From Turritopsis dohrnii (taxonomy: Eukaryota; Cnidaria; Hydrozoa; Anthoathecata; Oceaniidae), in assembly GCA_027922465.2 (NCBI GenBank), contig BQMF02000219.1, forward strand, positions 496,001-560,000: a stretch of 64,000 bases of DNA, read 5' to 3'. The notes beneath the pieces were generated by a model. It saw only the letters and a program-made list of their open reading frames with translations, did not search any database and was not told the origin of the DNA. The translations under genes and the position numbers were made by a program. This document shows positions 1-11,305 of this stretch, piece by piece (the first letter of the stretch is position 1; each line of letters starts with the position of its first letter).

Positions 1-704
1 TGTTCCACCGCTATGGATCTCATGTGTGCTATCGGAGATTTTGTTATTGCTCACATGCCTGATACAAAGTTAAGACTGCGAGCTGGCATCCACACAGGTA
101 AGTTCATTACTTTTAAAGTGATATAATATTATTACAAAAAGGATGACTAGAATAAATTCATGTAGGGGTAAGCCATCCATTGGTATAGATATTTCTCAGT
201 TTACCAGAAATCATGCGCACTTGTTTGTCGAAACTTTTAAAGCTTCAGATGATTTGTTCTGAAAATAAAGATAATTCAGAAAAGCCATAAAATCAAAACG
301 AACTTTTTAGGTAATGTTGTTGCCGGCGTTGTGGGATTAAAGATGCCTCGATACTGTTTATTCGGTGAAAGTGTGAATGTTGCATCCAAGATGGAGTCGG
401 GAGGAAAACGTACGTATACTGTTCCTTTAAGAGCGATCGAAGAATCGTTATCTCGTTTATAAAATTGTATAAAATTACTCTAACTCTAAGAGTTAATTTC
501 TTTTGAGTTCTTTGTTTTTACAATTCAGCATTACGTATTCACATCAGTGAAGACACATACAAAATCTTGTGTCGATTGGGCGGCTATCACTGTGAGTATA
601 GACATGAAGAAGACGTGAAAGGGCGTGGATTAATCAAAACTTACTGGCTCACTGGAAAGGATGGTTACACCAAGCAACTACCTGTACCAAGTGATGAAGA
701 TTGA
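1..704 (+). CDS. Guanylate cyclase, C-terminal part of catalytic domain (5' partial)
   Basis: Three exons are visible: 1-97, 311-409 and 529-704, joined in phase by GT-AG introns and ending at TGA 702-704. The gene starts upstream of the window. The product converts GTP to cGMP. Seen: the class III cyclase core with [20 protein letters not shown] followed by [13 protein letters not shown]. The Cys in PRYC is the residue that marks GTP rather than ATP preference, and the text is closest to membrane receptor guanylate cyclases. The C-terminal [11 protein letters not shown] element is also typical of that family. Oddity: the motif usually reads N-x-A-S-R, and the Arg stabilises the transition state; here the codon is AAG (Lys). 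No receptor or kinase-homology part is visible, so the receptor type cannot be assigned. A soluble subunit is less likely. Confidence 0.88.
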
Positions 705-1164
705 TTTGACATTTACATTCATTATTTATTTTTCGGTTTGACTTGTATATAAGGAATGGTTAGCTTTTATGTATCCTAGATGAGATTTGCAATTGTCAAC
801 ACCTTCTGTTTCCCAACACCTTCATGGCTTTCATATTGTTTTGTTCAATAGTTTCAAAACCTTAATGCGCGCACCGTTTATGGCCTGCCAAACCTTTGAG
901 ACTTGTGACATGATTTAGTGCTGCTGAATGAGTTAAACTAAAGTGTAATCATTTGTTTTTTTCGTCATAGAGGACTTCCTTATCCACCTTTCACTTGTTA
1001 TAACGCGAGTACTTTCTGCGCAGAATTTTCGAACCTAAAACATATTTGCATCGGCTTTCCTCTGCTACTAGAAAAGCAGATATCTAGTTTCTTGCGGTTC
1101 TAGAGGACTGGAGAATAGTTTGAAAGAGTGAATCGGCAGTGGTGTTGGCTTATAAAATGGTTTA

Positions 1165-1440
1165 AGGCCGATTTCCATTCAGCAAAATATCCGCGCGGAC
1201 GTAGGTAATCCACGCTGAGTGACGTAGAACGCATGCGCATGGGCTAATTCATAAGCGTAGATATGTCCGCTCAGCGATCAAAAATATAGTTAAAAAATTT
1301 TAACTTTTTTTAAGCCCGCCGACGTCCGCTGATAATTTCAGCCAATCGTGTCTTTTAATTTCCATTTGCAGCTGTTTGGATGGCCGCTCAGAAAATTCTA
1401 CGTCCGCGCGCGGGAATAAGCGTTGAATGGAAATCGGCCT
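1165..1440. mobile_element. Harbinger-type MITE, 276 bp, TSD TTA
   Basis: The ends are perfect 17-bp inverted repeats: AGGCCGATTTCCATTCA on the left and its reverse complement on the right. They are flanked by TTA at 1162-1164 and 1441-1443. A 3-bp TWA duplication is the hallmark of PIF/Harbinger elements. A second, imperfect inner inverted motif (CCGCGCGGACGTAG-like) follows each end. There is no coding capacity. Confidence 0.85.
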
Positions 1441-2032
1441 TTACGAATGTTTTTTTCGAACTGTCAGTCGACCGGTTGTGTTTCGTGTTAATGTGATCAT
1501 GTTGAATTTAAGGATGTTTGAATGTTTTCTTCTCCAATTCGTTGTTGCGCCTTGATCACTGTAATTTAGCTGCGCGGAACAAGAGTTTTAATCCAGATGG
1601 CAAGCTTTGCTTTTTAAAATTTTGACGAAGGCAGCTGTGAAACTCCATAAAAAATACATGCTCTGTAATAAAATACATGGCTGTTACGATCGTAGCAACT
1701 ACCTTGAAATGACCTTCAAGATTTTAAACTGATGACTTCCTACAGTTTCAACCATGAAAGGTGTTTATAGTTGACCATGTTTGAGCTCTTGCCTAAAAGT
1801 TCAAAACACTTCAAAAAAAAAACCAATGATAGCCACTACTTTCCCGCCAAAACATGCACGAAATATCTGTAGTATCTACTTCCCGAAAGTTTCTTAAAAA
1901 TTATATACACCTAAACACTGTAAAGCTCGTTGAAGTTCGCTTTTTGAAATTGACATTTCTTCGAATTCTTCAAAGACACGAAGATTTGTGTATCAACCCA
2001 CCATGTGAACCAAATCCAATGAAATGAGAGGC

Positions 2033-2063
2033 GAGGTTAGTCGCTTTCGAAGCGACTAACCTC
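2033..2063. repeat. Perfect hairpin palindrome, 14-bp arms, 3-nt loop
   Basis: GAGGTTAGTCGCTT, then TCG, then its exact reverse complement. It lies between convergent genes and has no transposon ends next to it. Its function is unknown. Confidence 0.8.
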
Positions 2064-2196
2064 TTTCTCTTTATATATCCATCATAGGTATAGACATACA
2101 AGTTTCGATAACGTTGTTTTATAGCCTAGTCGATAAGACGATCACATCATCACTGGATCAAACTTTCTACCTGTATTTTTACTTGAGGGCTAAAAA

Positions 2197-2232
2197 CAGC
2201 CATGCACTGTCACGCAGCCATGCACTGTCACG
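2197..2232. repeat. 18-bp tandem duplication
   Basis: CAGCCATGCACTGTCACG is present twice, head to tail, without mismatch. Confidence 0.85.
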
Positions 2233-2834
2233 AATTAATAATTTTTATAACGATCTGACATGGCATATCAAAATTCCTCAATGGACATTTCCGCAGGTAG
2301 AAAATGCATAGAGATCGCATATAAACCAAATGAAAGTCGTGCTGGCGCATGAAAAGCATTTACAGGGAAAGGAGGAATGACGACAAAGACGCTCATTCTT
2401 AAATTTTCTTTTTCAACCTTGGTAGGTGGAGATGGTAGTAGATTTTCTTCGTATCGATGATCTCTCTTTGGGAGATTGTTAAACCAACATCAAAAGTAAA
2501 CAACCGAGTGTTGGTCAAGTTTCCAAACATGCCAGAATAACTGTAGATTGTTTTCTTTCAGAATAAAATAAATGTATATACACAATATATTCACTAAAAG
2601 TTAAAAAGTTGAATATGTTATATCAAGCTACATAAAAAAGATACTTAACCTCCACGATATCTGGACTAGTCTTGCTAAAAAGACGAAAATGCAGAGAAAC
2701 AGTGAATTCGACGATTGAATTAACGAGCCTCGTGTTTAATAGCCAAGTACTTGGAAAAACTTCAAAAACTATACACAGATGACAAACAAGCTAGATATCA
2801 TATCGAATTAACAAAGATGTAATGGCCTTTAAGA

Positions 2835-5800
2835 TTACATTCTTGCAGGGCTAAATGGCGGGAAGGAAGCAGTTGGTTTATTTTGAGGGCTTCCATCGGA
2901 AGAAATGACCATGTTTTTAAAATAACCGATACTCTTGGCACCGGAAGACTCATGGTAAGACGGGGGTGGCGAAGTACGATAGAGTCGTTTTTGTTCTTTT
3001 GCGAGGAGTTTTTGCATTTTTTTCTCCTGTCTCGCTTGCTCCTTCTGTTGCTTTTTATACGAGCGATCTTGACTTTCTTGGGCGGTGCTAATTGCACTTG
3101 GTGGAGACATACCTGCGTAGTTGAAAACGCCCGACATGGGATGGGGGTTTTCATACATAGGCCAGTTGTGCGCCATATTGTCGTAGAATTTGTTGGTGGG
3201 AACTGCCTGTGGATAGTACTGGCCTGTATTTTGATTTAACATTCCAGACCAATGCTGCGCCCTGTAGTGAGGGTGATGTTGCATACCCATTTGTCTTGTG
3301 TGCGGTGAATACATTGGTGTTGGGCGCATTGGCAAATTTTGAGAGCGAGGACTTTGGGGGCTGGAATATTGTGGTTCTGGAAATTGATGAGCGGAATTGT
3401 AATAAGGTGGTGGTGGTTTGGTATACATTGATGGCGTAGGTTGTTGGAAATATGATACAGGCTGCGCATCAGAACGGAAATGCTGACGACTCGAGTTTGA
3501 AGCATTCCACGTTTCTTTAGTCTGAACGGTGGATGGTTCTGATGGTCGATAAACGGAGCGCGGAAAGTGAACGATTGCATCCTGTCTTTCAGCTACTGAC
3601 TGCAGGGAAGGATTAGGTGGGACATTTGGCACCTGCTTCTCTGTCCTGCTAAACATTTTCATAACATTAGAGTTTTCAATATTTTCTGTTTGTTTAGCCT
3701 GGTTGCTAGCTGCAGTGTTGTTCTCAGACCTTTCATCGCAACTCTTCTTCTCAGATTTTGTCTCGACATATCCACTGCTACAATCAACAGATTGTTTCTC
3801 GACATCTCGACTGCTACAATCAACCGGGGCTTGTGGAACCTTTTCGCTCTCAAGGATTTTACTGACGTTTGATGTCGTTCCATCTGTTGGCTTGTCTTTC
3901 CTATCGTCCTCTAAACAATCATTTTGTTCTTCGCCATTGTCGTCAACACTTCCGTCATCATCGTCGTCGTAATTTATCTCTTCGTCATCGTCCTCTTCAT
4001 CGGACTCGATAACATACTTCTTTTTCATTTGAACTTTCGCCCGTCGGATCGTCCGTGCTCTTTGGGGGGTTAACAGATTATCACTGTCGCAGTCCTGTTC
4101 TGTTCCACTCGCCAAATCATCATCTTCTTCAACTTCCTCTTCACCTGTTATCTTCCACTCTTCGTCACCAGTTTTTTTTTGTTCCTCATTTAGACCTGTT
4201 TCTTCTTCGTCTTCATCTGATATATTTTCTTTATAATAAGTCGTCGTTTTTCTTTGTCTCTTCGATCTACGCGGAGCAAACCCGTCATCACTGCTTTCCG
4301 TTAATTCATCGGAATCGTCGTCATCATCGTAACGCCGACGCCGACGGCGAGGCGGGGTTTTACCACGATTTCGTTTGCTACGGCGTAAATACTTGTTCCG
4401 ATGTCGTTCTTCGATTTCATCGTAATCATCATCAACGAGAAAATCTTTTATGTCATTCCGTCTTCGGCGACCGTCATAATCGGATTCACTAAATTCGTAT
4501 TCGGAACCACTCGTACCATATTCGGAACCACTACTGCTCAGTGCATTCAATTTCTTCCGTGATCCCGAATTTTCCCTAAAGAAAGAAAAGCGGACAACAA
4601 ATTGCTATTGGTTGGAATTTCGTTACGTCATCACATCAAATATCGAAGAGAAAAAGAAGACCAAATCGCATGAGTTTGAAAAAAGAGGAGAAAGAAAAGT
4701 CATGATCAATTTGAAATGCATATTTGAAAATTATTCCTTTTCTTACAACTCGAAAAATTATCTATAGAAAATCCCATAAATGAAAAAATAAATACAGGTT
4801 TCGTTATAAACACATACAATTCTCACAATTTTTCTTGCTTTGTTCGCTTGTGAACACAACAAAACTGCACCTTCACGTGTGGGTTACTCAAAAACTATAG
4901 ATTCGAGTATCTTCCTTGAACATTAATCATTTGGAAAGCAAAGTATCAGAGCCATATACCATGTACCTTTTCGAACGACGGGATCCTTCAACTGCCGTCT
5001 CTTTGTCGTTTGTCGGTTTTTGTTTCTTATCACTTAACGCTTCATTGATCATCTGGTCGTAATCACTGAAATTGTAGTCGACTCTTTTCGCTGCGCGTCG
5101 TCGACCACCACCACCATCATCAGTCTAAAATCATGAAAAAGAAACACATGTCACTAGTTTTCACTACACTTTGGACATGGGAAAATGGTGACCAAGTTTA
5201 TACTGCTCAAGGAAATTACCTCTTGTAGGATGTTTGCGGTGCGGATTCCATAAAAATCCAATCTAAAAGAAATGGCGGAAGTTACTGACATGTTAATCAT
5301 GGAAAGAATGCATCGGATTGAAAATCTTTAGTGTCCTGCTGGAACCATAATTTATTTATCTGTGGTAGTCAAGACAACATCATAGAAGCCTACCTTCTTG
5401 ATTGCCTTTCTTTGGCCAATAATTTTTTTCTGATTTCAGAATATTTGACTTGCAAGTTCTCGATAAGTTTCAACTAGAAGGAAAAATTTGACAGATTGAC
5501 TGACTGGCTGCATGAGACTGGCTGCATGAGAATTGCGTATGTGATTGCTAGTTTCATCAAAACAGAAAGGCGGGAAGAAATTATCAAAGAAGGATATTTA
5601 TTTAGAAAGCATTTTGTACCTGTAAACAAAACGGACAGTACCAATCACCGTCTGGGATGGTCATAATGGGAGGGCGTAAACACAAAGTATGATAAGCTGC
5701 GTCACAGCCATCACATAACAACACCTATAGTAAACAAAATGCTAACCAACCAATCATCAACATCAGTAACAACAATTATTTTCTTTTCACGGTTACAATT

Positions 5801-7716
5801 TAAAAGTAAGACATATCTTTCCAAACTAACCATATTTATAAGCATATTAAATTTTCAGTTATGCTATCACAAAATAAAGGCTGGATTTATGCTTATGGTA
5901 TGCTTATTGCAATAAAATCCAGTATTCTCGAAAATGTAATAAAAAATAGCATAATCATATGATGAGTTGAGTGACATATCCATTAATGAAATTATGAAAA
6001 AGGAACGACACAGTTCTACGACATGTCCAATTTTATTTAGCGTTCAACACTGTGAGCATCATCAGATAGTTTTACAAAACAGTATGACATGAATTTTATA
6101 TAAAAACCGAAATGAATAAAATGAATAAATTGGACATGTCGTAGAACTGTGTCGTTCCTTTTTCATAAAAAATAGCATATCCTTGCTATCACTTATTTTG
6201 GTATTTTTAGCACAAATATGCTTGGATAAATTTTGTAGCAACCTAGTGTAAACTATCAAGGGAAATTTTAGAGTCACCAAAACAGGCAGTGCTTACTAAA
6301 AACCAGCCAATGGAAGTCAGTTCTGAATGAAAATACAAATTTTGTTTACGAGAATGCATATCTGAATTATCTGCAAGATATTGATTAATAAAAAAATTGC
6401 TATTCAAAAAAATTACCAAATCTGATTGGTTATTTTGATAGCAACGTGCACATCCATCATCTTCTTCATCCTCTTCTGTTTCTTCTTCGGATATTTCAGA
6501 CACTTCTACATGAAAACAAATAACATGGCTTCAAAAATAATCCAACATCAAACATAAACTCCTAACTGTACACAACTGCCTTGTTCATATCAAGCATGCC
6601 TTGTTTAGCTTTTCCGCGTCGTCTTCCCTTGCTCGATTTCTTTTCCTCTTTTCGCTTCTCCTCTCTCTGTTTTTTCAATTCTTCTTTTTCCTGACGTCGC
6701 TTCTCACGTTCTAACTTTCTTGCCGCACACTTTTCTTTAATCTTTTCTGCTGCAATATCTTTTGGATTAATCTCACTTTGAGATTTTAGCTGGGAAATGT
6801 ACAATTCTAAATCCTCGATACTTCTAAATAAAAAAAAACCTTACCAAATATATAGGAGACATGTTCAATGTTTTGTTATATCTAAATTCATAAATTTGAT
6901 ATAATTAGACATACCCTGCTCTTACTTTCCATGTGTCTCCTGAACTATCATCATCTTCACCAGCATAAACACGAATATTAAATTCTTTATCCTAAAATTA
7001 AACTATTTAAGTTAAAAGTAGTTCTTTAATTATGGAAGGCTGACCACTACTATAAGTACCTCATGAAACCAAACATTTAAACCTTCTTGTTCATAACCAA
7101 AGGGAGATAGTCGCAATGACGCTCCCTGATCAAATTTATAAGCCTCCTGCAACATGTTTCGAAACTTTACGTTTTCATCAAATTGAATCTCACAGAGATG
7201 CTATAAATGAAAAAAAAAAAAAAAAATTGCAGAAAAGATCACTATCCAGGGTTCACTTTTCCCAAAATATTTTCCCTGACTTTAAGGAGTAAAAAAGGTA
7301 TCCTGACTTTTCTCTAAAAACACCCTGTTTTCCCTGACTTAATTACCTACTTAAACCGCCACAGAGTCAAGATAACACATTCAGAAGTATCAATTTACAG
7401 GCTAGAGAAGGGATAAAACATTTCAAATTAAGATTGAAGATATTACAATACTATGTTAGTTAACTCTGAAACAAAGAAAAAAATCAATTGATGATTGGTA
7501 AATGAAATTATCATTGAACAAAGTCAGTAATAGACACTGTTATAAACAATCTTATGACATTTTTCCCTGACTTTCCCTGACCTCGAAGGTAAAAAAACTT
7601 TTTCCCCCTGACAATCCATGACTTTCCAGACGCTGTGAACCCTGTTATCTATTACTATCGATTTGACAAACTGCCTAAATATCATTTTAGTAATGTTTTT
7701 GTATTAACACAAAATG

Positions 7717-7757
<41 letters not shown>

Positions 7758-10509
7758 GAATGTTTTAAAAGGATATATACATTTCAGAAAATAAATTCTG
7801 CTATTAATATGTGTCCTTTAAAAAACTATATAAAAGTGTGTTCATGTTAAAAAAAAATTAAGATTTTACTTTATTACATATATAGAAAAATTAAAAATTA
7901 GATCTGCATCCGATATTTTAATGTGCGCAATGACACTGTAAGGAAGAATAACGTAGAGACCAAAAGATATCACATGCAGGTCTAATTATAATGAGCCTTG
8001 GCGTACTTTTTAAAATCATTTTGCCTACTTCTGACCTCAATTGGGAGGGAGTTGCAAATATTGAAATTTTATTTGAGTGAAGTCAATGACTCACAACTTT
8101 GAATTAATACAATATAATTATTAGTATGCTGTGAAAAACTTGATCAAATATTTGAATGATGTCACAGCCCTATCCCCAAAATATTTTAGACCCTTTTCGT
8201 CACCCCTTTACCAATGTTATTGCTTAAAAAACATTAATCCCTATCGAGATATTGTGCATTTGCTATTATATATAAAGTTGAAACAGATATCCAAAGAAAA
8301 ACTAGCCGCCAAGGCGGCGTTGCTCGCCGCCCATGTTTAGCCTGCGTTGACTTCACGAAAAATAAAATTAAGGAATTGGCAACTGAAAGTGTACCCATGT
8401 TGTAGAGCTCGAAAAGCTGATCAAAAAAATGTATGGGATCATTTTGCTCCGATCAACTGTAACAGAGATATCATTGGTCAAAGATTTTGATGACGTCACC
8501 CGCCCGTCCCCCAAATAAAATTTGGCGCAAATTTTTCGTTACCCTATCGCCTGTATCGCGGACCCCAAAAAACGTCAGTTATCCCTATTGGTTACCAAGA
8601 TAATTTTCCCTAAACGTCGCATTCGATTAGGGTCTCAATGTAATGGCTTCACACTGACCTCGCAAAAAAAAAAAAAAAAAATAATTACTCACACAACTAA
8701 ATCTACCATTTTGCGTGACTTACAGACAAACAAACAAACAAACAAACGGAGAATCGGCTATTAATATATAGAAGTGTGTACAGTTTAAAAAAGAAAAAAA
8801 ATTCATAATCAATCTCCATTATCCATGAGATGAAAAAGACATCAGTTACATATTTCTTTGCTTTAAGAGGAGCAACTAGGAAATACAAAGTACATCTCAC
8901 AAAAACATAGTTCAACTAATTTCCAAGCTGTAGGATGAGTAGTTGTGAACAAGAGCAGCTTGTGAAAAACATTACATGATAGCATTACCTTTAAAATCAG
9001 AAGCTTTTGAGCACTTGTTAATATATGGTAACCAAATTCATCTAAGTCCCATGCGACACTTAAATCCATCATTTGTGTAAACTAAACATAAACAACTTTC
9101 AATGTTGACCATTTCACAAGTATCAAGATACACCACTCACAGGTAAGCATACCTTTAAAATAACTTTAGCCAGCCTGTCTATCTGACAACTTGATAGGGT
9201 TCCAAAACGTGACGATTTGTTTAGCCGTCTGAATAATTTCAGATGAAGCACTTCAACAATACCTTGTTCTCCTACTATCCAATCATGGTTTTATTAGTCA
9301 TAATGAAATTTATGTGATATTCAACACTTTGAAAGGAATACCTGCATCCAAAATGATATTTTGATGGATGATAGAACTCACAAAGTTTTTTACAAAGTAT
9401 TTTTTCAGTTTCTTGAAATTCTGTTTCCTTAGGCAGATAAACACATAATCATGACATAATAAGATAGTATTTTGTTAAAGTGCATAACTTTTGAATTACA
9501 AATTATAGTAAATACTATAACTTCATTTTTCTATCAATCAAATTAGAATGAAAGCCCTTACTTCCTGGCAAATTACGAAGATGTAACTAATCATATCTTA
9601 AGTCATTGCGATGAGAAATGTTAGGTAATCTTACTACATAAATATATACTGCATAAATTAAATGCAACTTTACTATGTAGAATTATAAAATATTGAAAAC
9701 AAGTTTGCTGAACAACTTTATGAACTCTATCATATTCGTAAATAAAATTTTGGGTGAAGGAATCCCTTTAAGAAAAATCGTGTCATGAACACAATTCTTC
9801 AGAATAATACACAAATATATACATATAGCTGGATTTGCAGAAGACGAGTTGGGAGAATTTCGCAAAAGAAAAGTTCAATTTGATCAGACTTTTCGAATAC
9901 TTTTGGCAGGACATTTGCCTTTTTGGTGAAAGCAGAATAGTGGGAACTGAAAGGAAAGACCTTTTTAAATTGTCCTTAATAATTCTTACCTCTTTTCCCT
10001 AACTCTTTTGTGGAATCAATTGATTGTTCTAAATCAGTAATACTAACGTAAGGAAGATCAAGATAAACACCAAATAAACTCAGGAAGGAATAAATCACTG
10101 CGAAATCAGGAAGCTGTGATGTCTTTCCATCAAACTTGTTTTTGAAAATGCTGTTTTCTACTTCTTCAATGTCATTCTCATCAATATCTTTCGTTTCTTC
10201 TTTGTTGATATCATTTCCATTCACATGAATGTTGTTGACATTTAAACAGAACTTTGTTTCTTTATTTTCAATGTTTTCAGAAATGTTCTTTAGTTTGAAC
10301 TGGTCTTCGCCTTCAGTTGTACTATCTGATTTATTACTATCAATAATATCTGTATTTTCTTTAATGTTGTTTTCTCCAACTGTTTCTTTATTTTTCTCTT
10401 CTTTATTTTTCTTTTCTTCGTCTTTCTCTTCCTTCTTATTTTCCACTTTTTCTACACTGTGTATTTCTTCTCCTTGTTTTTCCCATTTTGTCTCTTCTGG
10501 GTTTTCCAT
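2835..10509 (-). CDS. RSF1: RSF1-like remodeling and spacing factor (DDT/WHIM and PHD domains)
   Basis: Twelve exons join in phase to about 1,141 residues: 10509-9990, 9274-9153, 9081-8989, 7200-7060, 6991-6915, 6823-6567, 6505-6417, 5724-5620, 5473-5394, 5262-5220, 5124-4967, 4575-2835. RSF1 is the histone-binding subunit that pairs with the ISWI ATPase SNF2H to space nucleosomes. Seen: an acidic Lys/Glu-rich extension (1-132); a DDT/WHIM-like region from [10 protein letters not shown] (about 133) through exon 5; a Lys/Glu-rich coiled segment (about 335-403); one PHD finger (422-466) with Cys4-His-Cys3 ligands and [17 protein letters not shown], which closely matches vertebrate RSF1; then a long acidic, Arg/Lys- and Ser-rich tail ending in a Gln/Pro/Tyr-rich stretch. 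An in-frame TAG sits directly before the ATG. The DDT-PHD linker is far shorter than in vertebrates. ACF1/BAZ-type proteins are the alternative, but no bromodomain follows. Confidence 0.9.
5994..6166. mobile_element. Foldback MITE with about 43-bp inverted arms, in an RSF1 intron
   Basis: The left arm starts ATGAAAAAGGAACGACACAG and continues to about 6037. The right arm is its near-exact reverse complement, ending at 6166. The spacer is about 80 bp. No clear target-site duplication was identified, so the family is unassigned. It sits in the intron that splits the PHD finger codons. Confidence 0.75.
7247..7644. mobile_element. hAT-like non-autonomous element, about 398 bp
   Basis: The ends are CAGGGTTCAC and GTGAACCCTG, which are hAT-type terminal repeats. 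The subterminal zones are full of TTTCCCTGACTT motifs in both halves. The flanking 8-mers do not match cleanly, so the target duplication has decayed or the ends are slightly misplaced. It lies in the intron between RSF1 exons 3 and 4. Confidence 0.6.
7718..7756. repeat. (ATT)n microsatellite
   Basis: About 13 uninterrupted ATT units in an RSF1 intron. This is the same unit as the tracts flanking the LINEs further along, but there is no LINE here. Confidence 0.9.
8120..8770. repeat. Diverged tandem duplication (about 330-bp period) ending in poly-A and (ACAA)n
   Basis: Two related segments (about 8140-8270 and 8470-8620) share the order TTG(A/G)TCAAA, TTTGATGA-like, GTCAC, CCC(C)AAAATA, TTCGT(C/T)ACCC and ATCCCTAT. 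The second is followed by A18 (about 8664) and (ACAA)n at 8725-8747. This looks like an old retroposed or tandem repeat of unknown family in an RSF1 intron. Confidence 0.45.
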
Positions 10510-11305
10510 CTAGACTTTAACAAAGTCAAAATAAGAGTCTTCAACAAAAAACATCAACAAAATAAGGCCAATCTTCTGAAAAGTTAAAAGAAATGTCTCA
10601 AAACACAAGATGTCACCAAATCACCCATCCTGATTAGTACTATTTTTACATTATTAGGGTAAACATTATATTTTCCACAGACATGAACTCAAGACACTTA
10701 ATTTTTTCATTCTTTGAAAAGAAAAGAATTCAATTAAGTGTTTAGAAAGATATCAAAAAGATTTCTGGATGGAAGTTGATTGACAGCAGGTTTTACTGAG
10801 CTTGTGAGAGGCTCTGGCAACCAACTTTTATTAATGACAACTATGTCTGGAACTGAAGCACTTTAATTCCTCAAACCTTAAGAGCATTTCCTAAAAATAA
10901 ATTTCCATTATTTCATTAACATTATTCTTGTTTCATAATATATATAATGTAAAAAAGAAGATTGTACGAGCATAAAAGAATAATTCGATTGTGAGGGAAA
11001 TTATATTTACTTTGAATTCTCACCCATATTTAAAAATATTAAATATTATAACAGTAAGACAATCTAGTTTTTTCTAAAGAACTGTTCATTTTTGTCATTA
11101 GTTTATTGTCTCGAGGGCAATTCAAGATCTTTACTTTACAGCACGTAGGCTACCATGTTGATTTCTTTTGAGTATGTTCAATAATGATTTTCCATCGTAC
11201 CCAAAGTACTCATTTTATTTCCTGTACTCTTTTTGAAGCCTGTCTGCAAGCTTAATGTATAGCTACTTAAGGCAAGTCACTAAAGCAGATCCTTGGATCA
11301 ATGAA
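10510..11305. promoter_or_regulatory. Bidirectional upstream region shared by RSF1 and PSMD9
   Basis: About 0.8 kb separates two start codons that point away from each other, so both promoters should lie here. No TATA box or other element could be assigned with confidence. No exon is recognised apart from a possible short upstream extension of PSMD9 from 11255. Confidence 0.45.

Larger units (their letters stand above)
705..2834. other. Intergenic region between the cyclase and RSF1 3' ends
   Basis: This stretch separates two convergent genes. No coding exon is recognisable. It holds a Harbinger-type MITE (1165-1440), a perfect 14-bp-arm palindrome (2033-2063) and an 18-bp tandem duplication (2197-2232). 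These are listed separately. Confidence 0.6.

Noticed and set aside
2883..4492. Several plus-strand ORFs opposite RSF1's last exon
   Set aside because: They are antisense shadows of low-complexity acidic/Ser-rich coding sequence; the minus strand has homology and consistent splicing.
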